64,000 nucleotides of DNA from an uncultured Sphingomonas sp. (lineage in GTDB: Bacteria > Pseudomonadota > Alphaproteobacteria > Sphingomonadales > Sphingomonadaceae): positions 142,651 through 206,650 of the forward strand of contig NZ_CAJYHX010000021.1 in NCBI RefSeq assembly GCF_913774285.1, given 5' to 3'. Every line of letters starts with the position of its first letter. The first letter of the stretch is position 1. The position numbers and the translations under genes are program-made. Positions 26,537-36,147 of the stretch are shown piece after piece. Below the pieces are notes generated by a model. It ran no database searches. It saw only the letters and a list, made by a program, of their open reading frames with translations, and was not told where the DNA came from.

Positions 26537-28435
26537 GTGGAGCAGTTGGCGAGCGACGGGGATGCCCCCGCGCATCCGCATCAGGAAAAGTTCAGCGCAC
26601 TGGCGATCGGCGCGATCGGCGTGGTGTTCGGCGATATCGGAACGTCGCCGCTCTATTCGCTCAAGGAAAGTTTCATCGGCCACCACAAGCTGGCCCTGGA
26701 TCCCGCGCATATCTACGGGGTGCTGTCGCTGATCTTCTGGACGATGACCTCCATCGTCACGGTCAAATATGTCGCACTGATCCTGCGCGCCGACAACAAG
26801 GGCGAAGGCGGCAGCCTGGCGCTGCTGGCGCTGATCACCCGCATGATGGGGGATACCCGCTGGCGCGTGGCGATCACCATGACCGGCGTGATCGCCACGG
26901 CGCTCTTCTATGGCGACGCGATCATCACGCCCGCAATTTCGGTGCTGTCGGCAGTGGAGGGCCTGACCACGGTTGAGGCCGGGTTCACGCCGCTGGTGCT
27001 GCCGGTGACGGTGGCGATCCTGGTCGCGCTATTCGCCATCCAGGCGCGCGGCACCGCGGTCGTGGGCAAGCTGTTCGGGCCGGTGATGCTGGTCTATTTC
27101 GCGGTCATCGCAGTGCTCGGCGTCCGCGGCATCGTCGCCGCGCCCGAAATCCTGTGGGCGCTCAATCCGTGGTATGCGGTCAAGTTCTTCGCACTCGACC
27201 CCAGCCTCGCCTTCCTGGCGCTGGGCTCGGTGGTGCTGGCGGTGACCGGCGCCGAAGCGCTCTATGCCGACATGGGGCATTTCGGCCGCCGCGCGATCAT
27301 GGTCTCCTGGCTCTACGTCGCCTTCCCATGCCTGATGCTCAACTATCTCGGCCAGTCGGCGCTGATCCTGCGCAACCCCGCGATGATCGAGAACCCGTTC
27401 TTCCTGATGGCACCCGACTGGGCCCGCCTGCCGCTCGTCATCCTCGCCACCATGGCGACGGTGATCGCCAGCCAGGCGGTGATCTCGGGCGCCTTCTCGG
27501 TCTCGCAACAGGCGGTGCAGCTCGGCTTCCTGCCGCGGCTGCGCATCCTCCACACCAGTGCCAAGGCGGCCGGGCAAATCTATGTGCCGCTGGTGAACTG
27601 GGGCCTGCTGGTGATGGTGGTGCTGCTGGCGCTGGGCTTCCGCAGTTCGAGCAACCTCGCCTCGGCCTATGGCATCGCCGTCACCGGCACGATGTTCATC
27701 ACCGCCTGCATGCTGGGCGTGCTGACCTTCGCCGTCTGGAAGTGGAACAAGCTGCTCGCCGGCCTCGTTACCGGCAGCTTCCTGCTGATCGACGGCGCCT
27801 ATTTCGCCTCGAACATCACCAAGATCCCCGATGGCGGCTGGTTCCCGCTGCTGGTGGCGGCGGTCGCGTTCGTGCTGCTGACGACCTGGTCACGCGGGCG
27901 GCGACTGGTGCTGGCGCGATTGCAGGAAGGCGCGATGCCGATCGCGCTGTTCATCCGATCGGCCGCGCAGACCGCGACGCGGGTGAAGGGCACCGCGGTG
28001 TTCCTCACCTCGACACCGGACAGCATCCCCCCCGCCCTGCTCCACAACCTCAAGCACAACAAGGTACTGCACGAGCGGATCGTGTTGCTCACCGTCGCGA
28101 TCGAACAGGTCCCGCATGTTCGCGGCACCGCGTCCACGACGATGGAGCCGCTGGGCGACGGCTTCTTCCGCGTCGTGCTGCACTATGGCTTCATGGACGA
28201 GGTCGACGTGCCGATGGCACTCGCCGCCATCCAGGATTGCGGTGCGCCGTTCCGGCCGATGGAGACAAGTTACTTCCTCGCCCGCCAGACGCTGCTGCCC
28301 TCGTCGCGGCCCGGCATGGCGATCTGGCGCGAGAAGCTGTTCGCCTGGATGGTGCGCAATGCCGAAAGCGCGATGGAATTCTTCAAGCTTCCCACCAATC
28401 GCGTGGTCGAACTCGGCAGCCAGCTGGAAATCTGA
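26537..28435 (+). CDS. kup: Kup-family potassium transporter
   Basis: Kup is a proton-coupled low-affinity K+ importer of the inner membrane. The core begins [20 protein letters not shown], the Kup signature, followed by about twelve hydrophobic helices and a cytoplasmic C-terminal domain. The GTG at 26537 has ggaga upstream and gives 632 residues, close to the family norm. An ATG at 26444 would give 663 residues but has no ribosome-binding site. It stands alone between the rplI terminator and the convergent SulP gene. Confidence 0.94.
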   Translation: MEQLASDGDAPAHPHQEKFSALAIGAIGVVFGDIGTSPLYSLKESFIGHHKLALDPAHIYGVLSLIFWTMTSIVTVKYVALILRADNKGEGGSLALLALITRMMGDTRWRVAITMTGVIATALFYGDAIITPAISVLSAVEGLTTVEAGFTPLVLPVTVAILVALFAIQARGTAVVGKLFGPVMLVYFAVIAVLGVRGIVAAPEILWALNPWYAVKFFALDPSLAFLALGSVVLAVTGAEALYADMGHFGRRAIMVSWLYVAFPCLMLNYLGQSALILRNPAMIENPFFLMAPDWARLPLVILATMATVIASQAVISGAFSVSQQAVQLGFLPRLRILHTSAKAAGQIYVPLVNWGLLVMVVLLALGFRSSSNLASAYGIAVTGTMFITACMLGVLTFAVWKWNKLLAGLVTGSFLLIDGAYFASNITKIPDGGWFPLLVAAVAFVLLTTWSRGRRLVLARLQEGAMPIALFIRSAAQTATRVKGTAVFLTSTPDSIPPALLHNLKHNKVLHERIVLLTVAIEQVPHVRGTASTTMEPLGDGFFRVVLHYGFMDEVDVPMALAAIQDCGAPFRPMETSYFLARQTLLPSSRPGMAIWREKLFAWMVRNAESAMEFFKLPTNRVVELGSQLEI

Positions 28436-28436
28436 A

Positions 28437-28474
28437 CAAAAAAATGGGGCGGCTTCCTTGGTGGAAGCCGCCCC
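28437..28474 (-). terminator. Strong terminator between kup and the SulP gene
   Basis: A perfect 12-bp stem (28446-28457 with 28463-28474, ggggcggcttcc and complement) with a 5-base loop is flanked on the left by a run of A residues. Read on the minus strand this is a stem followed by a T run, so it is the intrinsic terminator of the carbonic anhydrase-SulP operon. It may also stop kup transcripts from the other side. Confidence 0.9.
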
Positions 28475-28495
28475 AGGTCTTCGGGGTGTGCCTCT

Positions 28496-30007
28496 TTAGC
28501 CGGCGAGGACGGCGGTCTTGCCGCTGGCGCCCTGGACGTCGACCGACGATCCGCCTGCGCGGCGACGCTGCAGCCAGTCCTTGAGCAGTTCGGCGCAGCT
28601 ATGATCGACCGCGTCGAGCCGCGACACGTCGAGCAGCACCGACTTGCCGCCGGGGACCGACTCCAGCCGGTCCGAAAGCTTGGGCAGCGTGATGAAGGTA
28701 GCCGAGCCCGCCAGCGCGATGCGGTGTTCGTCCGCGGCCTCCTGCTGGTCGACCTTGAGGCCGAGGCGGCGGAGGTTGGGCACCAGCTCGAGCATCGACA
28801 GCGCGATCCCGACCAGCACGCCGGTCAGCAGGTCTTCGGTGACGACGAGCAGGCAGGTCACCGCCCAGATCGCCGCCGGCAGCAGCCCGTAATGTGCGAA
28901 CAGGTGGCGGACATGCTTGAGGTTGACCAGCTTGGCACCGGTCACCACCAGCACCGCGCCCAGCGCCGCCATCGGAATTTCGCGCAGCAGCCACGGCAGC
29001 AGCGCGACGAAGCCGAGGATCCACGCGCCGTGCAGGATCGCGGAGAGCCGCGTCTGCGCGCCGGCCTGGACGTTGGCCGAGCTGCGGACGATCACGCCGG
29101 TCATCGGCAGCGCGCCGGCGACGCCGCACAGCAGATTGCCGATGCCCTGCGCGCGCAGTTCCTTATTGTAGTTGGTCCGCACGCCGTCGTGCATGCGATC
29201 GACCGCCGCGGCCGAGAGCAAGGTCTCGGCGCTGGCGATGAAGGCAAGCGCAATCGCGGCGGTGATGACGCTCGGGTCCATCCACTTGGCGAAGAAGCCA
29301 TTCTCCGGCAGCGCGATCGCCGAGACGATGTTCGAGGGCACGGTGACGCGGGTCACGTCCAGCCCGAGGCTGAACGCCACCAGCGTCGCCGCGACCACGC
29401 CGACGAGCGCGCCGGGAACGAGCTTCACCGCAGCCGGCTTGAACTTGTCCCAGCCGAGCATCGTCGCGATGGTCAGCAGACCCAGCGCCAGCGCCATTTC
29501 GGCGGAGGCCAGGTTGCTCGAAAGCCCGAGCACGCGCCCCGGCATCGCCGCCAGATTGGCGAGGCCGTTGGACAGCGGCTTGGCATCGAACAACACGTGA
29601 TACTGGCCCACGACGATCAGGATGCCGATACCCGCAAGCATACCGTGCACCACGGCGGGCGAGATCGCGCGGAACCAGCCGCCAACGCGCAGCACGCCCG
29701 CGACCACCTGGATGGCGCCGGCGAGGATCAGGATGGGCCCAAGCGCCGACAGGCCCTGCTCGCGCACCAGCTCGAACACGATGACGGCAAGGCCCGCCGC
29801 CGGGCCGCTCACCTGGAGCGGCGATCCGGCGAGCAGGCCGACGACCAGGCCGCCGATAATGCCGGTGACCAGGCCTTTCTCGGGCGGCACGCCCGAGGCG
29901 ATGGCGATGCCCATGCAGAGCGGCATCGCCACCAGGAACACGACGATCGACGCCGTGAAGTCGCGCACGAAGCTCTTGGGCTTCGGTGCTTCCGCGACCG
30001 TGCTCAT
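28496..30007 (-). CDS. SulP-family anion (probably bicarbonate) transporter
   Basis: This is a 503-residue inner-membrane protein of the SulP/SLC26 family. The first part, FTASIVVFLVAMPLCMGIAI followed by GLVTGIIGGLVVGLLAGSPLQVSGPAAG, is the family signature. About 10-12 helices follow, ending with a short STAS-like domain (GKSVLLDVSRLDAVDHSCAE). The start overlaps the stop of the beta-carbonic anhydrase gene by four bases. That coupling makes bicarbonate the likely substrate, although sulfate cannot be excluded by sequence alone. Confidence 0.88.
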   Translation of the reverse strand: MSTVAEAPKPKSFVRDFTASIVVFLVAMPLCMGIAIASGVPPEKGLVTGIIGGLVVGLLAGSPLQVSGPAAGLAVIVFELVREQGLSALGPILILAGAIQVVAGVLRVGGWFRAISPAVVHGMLAGIGILIVVGQYHVLFDAKPLSNGLANLAAMPGRVLGLSSNLASAEMALALGLLTIATMLGWDKFKPAAVKLVPGALVGVVAATLVAFSLGLDVTRVTVPSNIVSAIALPENGFFAKWMDPSVITAAIALAFIASAETLLSAAAVDRMHDGVRTNYNKELRAQGIGNLLCGVAGALPMTGVIVRSSANVQAGAQTRLSAILHGAWILGFVALLPWLLREIPMAALGAVLVVTGAKLVNLKHVRHLFAHYGLLPAAIWAVTCLLVVTEDLLTGVLVGIALSMLELVPNLRRLGLKVDQQEAADEHRIALAGSATFITLPKLSDRLESVPGGKSVLLDVSRLDAVDHSCAELLKDWLQRRRAGGSSVDVQGASGKTAVLAG

Positions 30008-30699
30008 TCGGCTGCCTCCGCATAGGCGACGTCACGTGCCAGCCGCTGGCCGGCCGGCAGCGCCACCGGCATGGCACGATCCTCGCGGATCGGCACGAAG
30101 CGGCCGGTCTCGCCGTCGAGGCCGAGCACCATGCCGGCGCCGATATCGACGAACCAGCCGTGCAGCGCGATCTCGCCGCGCGCGATCCCGGCCGCAACCG
30201 AAGGGTGCGTGCGCAGATGGGCGAGCTGGACCACGACATTCTCGAGCGCGGCGGTGCGGACCGCATCGGCGCCTTCCAGATTGTCATAGCCGCCGTCGAC
30301 CACGCACTTGGCGGCATGGCTGTGACGCAGCCATGCGGTGACGTTGGGCATGCCTTCGAGCATTTCCGGGTTCATCAGCGCCTTCATCGCGCCGCAGTCC
30401 GAATGACCGCAGACGATGATGTCGCGCACGCCCAGCGCAGCGACGGCATATTCGACGGTCGAGGACACGCCGCCATTCTGGGTGGCGAAGGGCGGCACGA
30501 TATTGCCGGCGTTGCGGCAGACGAACAGGTCGCCCGGGTTCGCCTGGATGATGTGCTCCGGCACGACGCGCGAGTCGGCGCAGGAGATCATCAGCGCCTT
30601 CGGGCTCTGCCCGTGGGTGGCGAGCTTGGAATAGAGGGCGTGCTGGTTCGGGAAGACCTGCTTCTCGAAATCGACGACGCGTCCGATCACTTCGTTCAC
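30004..30699 (-). CDS. Beta-class carbonic anhydrase
   Basis: This enzyme interconverts CO2 and bicarbonate. The 231-residue product has the beta-class zinc ligands Cys40 (in ISCADSRV), His99 and Cys102 (in CGHSDCGAM), with the Asp42-Arg44 catalytic dyad. The length and the C-terminal GLDGETGRFVPI are typical. It is translationally coupled to the SulP transporter downstream and is probably expressed with it to supply bicarbonate for carboxylases at low CO2. Confidence 0.96.
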   Translation of the reverse strand: MNEVIGRVVDFEKQVFPNQHALYSKLATHGQSPKALMISCADSRVVPEHIIQANPGDLFVCRNAGNIVPPFATQNGGVSSTVEYAVAALGVRDIIVCGHSDCGAMKALMNPEMLEGMPNVTAWLRHSHAAKCVVDGGYDNLEGADAVRTAALENVVVQLAHLRTHPSVAAGIARGEIALHGWFVDIGAGMVLGLDGETGRFVPIREDRAMPVALPAGQRLARDVAYAEAAE

Positions 30700-30800
30700 G
30701 GCTTGCTCCTGTAACAGACCCGCGGCGCGGGCATCTCTTCAGGATCGCACACTACCGGGCGCCATTTGCTGCATCGCGGCGCGTTCGTAAGAAAACGTTG

Positions 30801-32126
30801 CTAAGCCGTTGGCCCGTCGCGCGGCAGGAGAATTTCGGCGCACAGCCCGCCGCCGTCGCGGTTGGCAAGGCGGAAGCTGCCGCCCTCGGCGTCCGCCGCG
30901 CGCGCCACGATCGACAGGCCGAGCCCGAAGCCTACGGTATCGCGCGAACGCGCCGCATCCAGCCGCACGAAGGGCTGCATGACGCGCTGAAGATCCTCCT
31001 CCGGGATGCCGGGCCCCTTGTCCTCCACACGGACCGCCACCGCGCCATCGAGCGGTACCAGGCGGATGCAGCACTGCCCGGCATAATGCACCGCATTGTC
31101 GACCAGGTTGTTGAGCGCACGCTTGAGCATCAGCGGCCGCACGACCTGCTCGAAATGGTCGGGCCCGTCATATTCGACGTCGCGCCCGTGATCGGCATTT
31201 TCGTCGGCGATCGTCGCGCACAGCACCGCGAGGTCGACACGCGCGGGCGTCTCCTTATCCCCCTCTCCGCCGAGGAAGGCCAGCAGGGAGGAAATCATCG
31301 CCTCCATCTCGGTGATGTCGGTCTCGACCGCGGCGTGCACGTCCGGATCGGCGATCGCATCGGCGCGCAGCCGCAGCCGGGCAAGCGGCGTGCGCATGTC
31401 GTGGCCGACGGCGGCGAGCGCCTGGGTGCGATCCGCGATCAGCCGCTGGATGCGCTCCTGCATCCGGTTGAACGCGCTGATCACGCGGCGCAGTTCCTTG
31501 GGCCCGGCCTCTTCCACCTGGAGCACGCTGCCGGTGCCGAAACGGTCCGCCGCCAGCGCCAGCCGCCGCATTGGCAGCAACATGCGCCGTAGGAGGATAC
31601 CGCTGATCAGGATCAGCGCCAGCGCCGGTGCCAGCGCGAGCAGAATGCGGGACAGGCCCAGATCGGCGGCATGGACATGCTCGCGGGTGCGGAAATACAT
31701 CCAGCTGCCGTCGGGCATCGGCACCGCGCCGACGATCAGCGCCTTGCTCCCCTGCGAAGTGAGCCGCAGGCGCAGCCCGTCCGTTGCCAGGGTCGGCTCC
31801 CACAGCACCACCTGCTCGTAGAGGCGGTCGAGGTCCGGCTGCTCGCGCAGGCCGCTCGGCAACTGCGGCATCCAGCGCACTTCGTAGCGCGAGGTGGTGA
31901 ATTCTAGCGCCAGCTTTTCTCGCCGGACGGGTGGTTGCTCCGCGAGCAGCTTGCGCGCGATCACGAGGTGCTCGGCCAGGCGCCGCGCCTCGTCGTCGCG
32001 CACCGCGAACTGGCTGGCGCGCTCGTACAGCAGGGTCGATACGGCGAATTCGATCAGGATGGTCAGCAGCAGGATCGCGAAGACCTGCCCGATCAGCCCG
32101 GAAGGACGCTTGAGAAACGCCCTCAA
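30801..32126 (-). CDS. Sensor histidine kinase (EnvZ-like)
   Basis: This is a 441-residue membrane kinase. Its TTG start at 32126 overlaps the stop of the response regulator (TTGA), giving MRAFLKRPSGLIG. One helix lies at about residues 11-33 and a second near 160-180, with a periplasmic domain of about 125 residues between. HAMP follows, then the HisKA histidine 242 in AVGHDMRTPLARL. The catalytic N box (NNLVDNAVHY) and G boxes (DKGPGIPEEDL, FGLGLSIV) are present. The stimulus is unknown. A longer open frame upstream is rejected because it overlaps the regulator. Confidence 0.93.
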   Translation of the reverse strand: MRAFLKRPSGLIGQVFAILLLTILIEFAVSTLLYERASQFAVRDDEARRLAEHLVIARKLLAEQPPVRREKLALEFTTSRYEVRWMPQLPSGLREQPDLDRLYEQVVLWEPTLATDGLRLRLTSQGSKALIVGAVPMPDGSWMYFRTREHVHAADLGLSRILLALAPALALILISGILLRRMLLPMRRLALAADRFGTGSVLQVEEAGPKELRRVISAFNRMQERIQRLIADRTQALAAVGHDMRTPLARLRLRADAIADPDVHAAVETDITEMEAMISSLLAFLGGEGDKETPARVDLAVLCATIADENADHGRDVEYDGPDHFEQVVRPLMLKRALNNLVDNAVHYAGQCCIRLVPLDGAVAVRVEDKGPGIPEEDLQRVMQPFVRLDAARSRDTVGFGLGLSIVARAADAEGGSFRLANRDGGGLCAEILLPRDGPTA

Positions 32127-32854
32127 CTGCGCGTCACGGGCACGTTGAGCGTGTAGCCGATGCCGCGCACGGTCACGATCGGCGCCTGATGGCCGGCATC
32201 GGAGAGCTTGCGCCGAAGCCGGCTGACCAGCACGTCGATGCTCCGATCGGAGCTGTCGCCCAGCCGGGTGCGCGACAGCTCGATCAGCCGCTCGCGTGAA
32301 ATCACCCGGCCCGAATGGTCGCAGAGGGTAACGAGCAGGTCGAATTCGGCGCCGGTAAGGTCCACCACTGCGCCGGTCGGCGACAGCAGCTCGCGGCGCG
32401 GCAGGTTCACCGTCCAGCCGTCGAACTGGATCTCGCCCTTGGGTCGCTCGGCGGTGTCGCGCTCGCCCGCACCGCGGCGAAGCACCGCGCGCACCCGGGC
32501 AACCAGCTCGCGCGTGCCGAAGGGCTTGGGCAGATAATCGTCCGCACCAAGCTCCAGCCCGACGACGCGATCGGTTTCGCTGCCCTTGGCCGAGATGAAG
32601 ATGATCGGCACCGAACTTTTCTGGCGGATCGCGCGGCACAGGTCGATGCCGCTGGTGCCCGGCAGCATCACGTCGAGCAGCACCAGGTCCACCGGCCCCT
32701 GCTCCAGCGCCAGCCACATCTCCGGCGCGGAAGAGGCCGGGCGCACCGTATAGCCGTTTTCCTGGAGCGCGCGGGCGGTCAGCGTGCGCAACTGGGGATC
32801 GTCCTCGACCAGCACGATCGTGGGAAGGCTCAGCGGGGGTTCACCTGCATACAT
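32123..32854 (-). CDS. OmpR-family response regulator
   Basis: The 243-residue protein has a receiver domain with the acidic pair in VLVEDDPQL, phosphoacceptor Asp61 in VLLDVMLPGTSG and the conserved lysine in YLPKPFGTREL. It ends in a winged-helix DNA-binding domain (LTGAEFDLLVTLCDHSGRVI and VLVSRLRRKL). It is translated just ahead of its kinase. Regulated genes are unknown. It is divergent from the small hypothetical gene at 32980. Confidence 0.95.
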   Translation of the reverse strand: MYAGEPPLSLPTIVLVEDDPQLRTLTARALQENGYTVRPASSAPEMWLALEQGPVDLVLLDVMLPGTSGIDLCRAIRQKSSVPIIFISAKGSETDRVVGLELGADDYLPKPFGTRELVARVRAVLRRGAGERDTAERPKGEIQFDGWTVNLPRRELLSPTGAVVDLTGAEFDLLVTLCDHSGRVISRERLIELSRTRLGDSSDRSIDVLVSRLRRKLSDAGHQAPIVTVRGIGYTLNVPVTRS

Positions 32855-32979
32855 TGCGCAGAAACCTAGGGATGGCGATCCGGAGGGTCAACGCCGCACC
32901 GCCGCATCGCGGCGTGACGAGGGTCACGGGTGATGTGTTTCGCCGGCGATACAAGGCGCCATATCGTGGGGAAACTATC

Positions 32980-33438
32980 ATGCAGATGCCGCGCCTCAAC
33001 CGTTCCGTCCTTCCTGGCCGCGCACGCGCGAATCGCGGCACGCTGGCGGCCATCGAGCTCAAGGGGCTGAGGCAGAACATGGCGCCCGCGCGCGATGATT
33101 CCGCCTTTGGCCCTCGGCAGCTGCTCGCGGCGCTCGACGGGCTTTCTGCAGCCGTAATCGAAGCGACCGGAAGCTGGGCCTTTCTCACCGCCGAGCGGAT
33201 CCAGCTAATCGACGCGGCGCATAAGCTCGCTTGGCTGCTGGTACGCGTCAACCGCAGCGAGGCCATGATTGCGCGGTCGCCAGATCTCGCCGGAACCACG
33301 CGCGCGATTATCGCGGCCACCTACACGCTTCGCGCGGTGCAGGAACTGGGCGAAGGCGCCGAAGCGATCCAGCCGCTGTTCGACCTGATCGTGCGCATCG
33401 ACCAGCTGCTGCCGCGCACCGCCCAGCTTTATCAATAA
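32980..33438 (+). CDS. Hypothetical helical protein
   Basis: This is a 152-residue protein from the ATG at 32980, preceded by ggggaaac. The N-terminus is basic (MPRLNRSVLPGRARANRG) and the rest is helical and Ala- and Leu-rich, with no signal peptide or membrane segment. I recognise no family. It precedes the cobalamin riboswitch but ends before it, so it is not under its control. Codon use fits the neighbours, which supports a real gene. Confidence 0.65.
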   Translation: MQMPRLNRSVLPGRARANRGTLAAIELKGLRQNMAPARDDSAFGPRQLLAALDGLSAAVIEATGSWAFLTAERIQLIDAAHKLAWLLVRVNRSEAMIARSPDLAGTTRAIIAATYTLRAVQELGEGAEAIQPLFDLIVRIDQLLPRTAQLYQ

Positions 33439-33504
33439 GCACGCCGCGGCGCTGGCATATCGCCGGCAGCGCGGCTAGAGCGGCCGCGAAGGTTCTACCT
33501 TCGA

Positions 33505-33690
33505 ACCCATGCCGGTGCCCGCTTGCGGGCGAGAAGGGAATGCGGTGCGGACGCCTTGGCGTTCCAGGCCGCAGCTGCCCCTGCAACTGTGTGCGGCGAG
33601 TGGCCGGGCAATGGCCATTGGGAGCGATCCCGAGAAGGCGCCCGAGCCGCAGCGACCCGCGAGCCAGGAGACCTGCCGGCACGGGGTCGC
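33505..33690 (+). ncRNA. Cobalamin riboswitch
   Basis: This leader element should bind adenosylcobalamin or a related form and reduce downstream expression when the vitamin is plentiful. Conserved pieces appear in the right order: gccggtgcccg, a gagaagggaatgcggtg element at 33531-33547, the core gcagctgcccctgcaactgt and the B12 box gccaggagacctgcc at 33663-33677. It lies about 160 bases before cobT, leaving room for an expression platform. The boundaries are approximate. Confidence 0.9.
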
Positions 33691-33848
33691 TCACGCCTGG
33701 TCCAGGGTGCGGCCGAGGCGCGGAATCCTCCGTTCGAGCGACGAGAAACTGCCGGGCACGCGATCGTGCGCCCGGTCGATTGTCATTGCAGGAACGGGGC
33801 GACGGACGTGCACATCCATTCTTTCCTCAAGCGCGGCGCGGGCGCGGC

Positions 33849-34865
33849 ATGATCGATCTGTCGAGTGTCGCGGCCTTCGATCAGGCGCTGGTCTCGCTGC
33901 CTTCTCCCGACGCAGCTGCCGCCGATGCCGCGCGGGAACGCCAGCAACAGCTCACCAAGCCCCCGGGCTCGCTGGGGCGGCTGGAGGATCTCGCCATCTT
34001 CCTCGCCGGCTGGCAGGGCCGCGCGCGCCCCTCGATCGACGCCGCGCGCGCTGTGATCTTCGCCGGCAACCACGGCGTCGCCGCGCAGGGGGTCAGCGCC
34101 TTCCCCGCCGAAGTGACCGCGCAGATGGTCGCCAACTTCGCCGCGGGCGGCGCAGCGATCAACGCGCTGACCGGCGTCATCGGGATGCGGCTGGACGTGA
34201 TCGCTCTCGACCTCGATCGCCCCACCCGCGACTTCACCAACGGTGCGGCGATGGAGGAAGCCGAGTGCCTTGAAGCGCTCCGGCAAGGCGCCGCAGTGGT
34301 GACGCCTGACACCGACCTGCTGCTGCTCGGCGAAATGGGCATCGCCAACTCGACCGCCGCAGCCGCGCTGTGCCTGCGCAGCTTCGGAGGCACGCCGGCG
34401 GACTGGGTGGGCCCTGGTACCGGTCTCGACCCGCATGGCGTCGGCCGCAAGGGCGCGGTGATTGCCCGCGCGATCGAGGTGCATGCCGGGGCCCCGCACA
34501 CGCCGTTCGAAACGCTGCGGCGGCTGGGCGGGCGCGAGCTGGCGGCGATCGCAGGCGCAGTCCTCGCCGCGCGCCACGCGGGCGTGCCGGTGCTGCTCGA
34601 CGGTTTCATCTGCTGCGCCTCGCTCGCTCCCCTGGCTGCAGCGGCACCCGCAATCATCGACCATTGCATCGCCGGACATTGCTCCGCCGAGCCGGGCCAT
34701 GCGCGCCTGCTGGCGCGGCTGGGGCTGGAACCGCTGCTGCGGCTCGACATGCGGCTGGGCGAAGGGAGCGGCGCGGCGGTGGCCGCGGCAGTGCTGCGAT
34801 CGGCCTTGGCGGCGCATAATGGCATGGCGACTTTCGCCGAGGCTGGAGTCGCCGGCGGGGCATGA
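33849..34865 (+). CDS. cobT: Nicotinate-nucleotide:DMB phosphoribosyltransferase
   Basis: CobT activates the lower base dimethylbenzimidazole to alpha-ribazole phosphate. The 338-residue protein has KPPGSLGRLEDLAIFLAG, IFAGNHGVAAQGVSAFP and the catalytic-glutamate region DMRLGEGSGAA near the C-terminus. It is the first gene behind the riboswitch. Its stop overlaps the cobC start by four bases. A 14-codon GTG frame at 33808 ends at its start (ATGA) and might help coupling. Confidence 0.96.
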   Translation: MIDLSSVAAFDQALVSLPSPDAAAADAARERQQQLTKPPGSLGRLEDLAIFLAGWQGRARPSIDAARAVIFAGNHGVAAQGVSAFPAEVTAQMVANFAAGGAAINALTGVIGMRLDVIALDLDRPTRDFTNGAAMEEAECLEALRQGAAVVTPDTDLLLLGEMGIANSTAAAALCLRSFGGTPADWVGPGTGLDPHGVGRKGAVIARAIEVHAGAPHTPFETLRRLGGRELAAIAGAVLAARHAGVPVLLDGFICCASLAPLAAAAPAIIDHCIAGHCSAEPGHARLLARLGLEPLLRLDMRLGEGSGAAVAAAVLRSALAAHNGMATFAEAGVAGGA

Positions 34866-35428
34866 CCGGCATCGTCCTCCACCTCCTCCGCCACGGCGCG
34901 ACCGACGCCGAGGGCCGGCTGATCGGCCGCACCGAGGCGCAGCCGCGCGCCGAGGGGGTGGAAGCGTGCGTCGTGCGCGCGGCGGGGCTTTCGGTGGAGG
35001 CGGTGCTGCACTCGGGTCTCGCTCGCAGCGCGGTGCCCGCACGGCAGATCGCTGCGGCGATGGCCCTCGAAGCCCGGGAAGACGCCCGCTGGCGCGAACT
35101 CGATTTCGGCGCGTGGGACGGACTCGCCTTCGACGCGATCGACGCCGACGCGCTCGCCGCATTCCAGGCCGAGCCGGCCCGGCATCGCCCCCCGGACGGC
35201 GAAACATGGCCGGCACTCGTCGCGCGCGTCGGCGAGGCGATCGCCGCGATCGATCGCCCGACGCTCGTCGTCACCCATGGCGGTGCGATGCGCGCGGCGC
35301 TTGCAACCCTGTGCACCCTCGACTTTCCCCAACTCTGGAACATCGCTTTGCCCCATGCCGCGCTGCTGAGCCTGCGCGTCTGGCCCGGCACCCCGCGCGT
35401 CGGCCAGATCATCGGACTCGTGACATGA
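34862..35428 (+). CDS. cobC: Alpha-ribazole phosphatase (histidine phosphatase family)
   Basis: This 188-residue protein belongs to the phosphoglycerate-mutase-like phosphatases: HLLRHGATDAEGRLIGRTEA carries the catalytic RHG, and LVVTHGGAMRAAL the second histidine. Its position between cobT and cobS points to removal of the phosphate from alpha-ribazole phosphate or cobalamin phosphate. It overlaps cobS by four bases. The specific substrate is inferred from context. Confidence 0.9.
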   Translation: MTGIVLHLLRHGATDAEGRLIGRTEAQPRAEGVEACVVRAAGLSVEAVLHSGLARSAVPARQIAAAMALEAREDARWRELDFGAWDGLAFDAIDADALAAFQAEPARHRPPDGETWPALVARVGEAIAAIDRPTLVVTHGGAMRAALATLCTLDFPQLWNIALPHAALLSLRVWPGTPRVGQIIGLVT

Positions 35429-36147
35429 AAGAATTCGTCCTCGCCCTCCAGTTCCTGACCCGCCTGCCGCTGCCCCCGGTCAGAGCCGACGACGCGACGT
35501 TCGCCCGCTCGATGCGCTGGTTCCCCGCGGCCGGAATGGTCGTCGGGCTGGTGCTGCTGGCCGGCTTGTGGCTCGGCAATCTGCTCGATCCCTGGACGGG
35601 CGCACTGCTCGGGCTGGCGGCGTGGGTCGGGGTAACCGGCGCGCTGCACCTCGACGGGCTCGCCGACCTCGCCGATGCGAGCGGCGCGCTGCACAAGGGG
35701 CGCGAGCGGCTGCGCGAGGTGCTGGCCGATCCGCATGTCGGCAGCTTCGGCGTGGTGGCGATCGGGCTGCAGCTCCTCGCCAAGCTGGTGCTGCTCCACG
35801 CGCTGCTGGCGAGCACCGGCTGGTGGACCATCCTGTTTGCGCCCGCCGCAGCGCGGTTCGGGCCATTGGTCTGGACCCGCTGGCTGCCGCCGCTGCACGA
35901 GGGGCTGGCCAGCCGCTTCCGCAGCGCCGTACGCCCCGCCGATCTGATCGTCTGGCTGGTACTGCTCGCCTTCGCCGCCGCCCTAGCCGCACCGGCCCTG
36001 CTCGCAGCACCCGTGCTGATCGCCGCCTGGGGCTGGCGGGTCCGGCGCCTGCTCGGCGGCATTTCGGGCGACGGGCACGGCGCGGGCATCGAGCTGGTCG
36101 AGACCGGGCTGCTCCTGGCGCTGGTGATCGCGCCGCATCTGGGATGA
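35425..36147 (+). CDS. cobS: Adenosylcobinamide-GDP ribazoletransferase
   Basis: CobS joins adenosylcobinamide-GDP and alpha-ribazole(-phosphate) in the inner membrane, the final assembly step. The 240-residue protein starts MKEFVLALQFLTRLPLP, the family opening. It has RSMRWFPAAGMVVG, the acidic motif HLDGLADLADASG and several hydrophobic helices. It overlaps the next gene by four bases (ATGA). Confidence 0.95.
   Translation: MKEFVLALQFLTRLPLPPVRADDATFARSMRWFPAAGMVVGLVLLAGLWLGNLLDPWTGALLGLAAWVGVTGALHLDGLADLADASGALHKGRERLREVLADPHVGSFGVVAIGLQLLAKLVLLHALLASTGWWTILFAPAAARFGPLVWTRWLPPLHEGLASRFRSAVRPADLIVWLVLLAFAAALAAPALLAAPVLIAAWGWRVRRLLGGISGDGHGAGIELVETGLLLALVIAPHLG

Noticed and set aside
32127..32717. 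N-terminal extension of the sensor kinase frame
   Set aside because: It would overlap the response regulator completely; the TTG at 32126, coupled to the regulator stop, gives a standard kinase.
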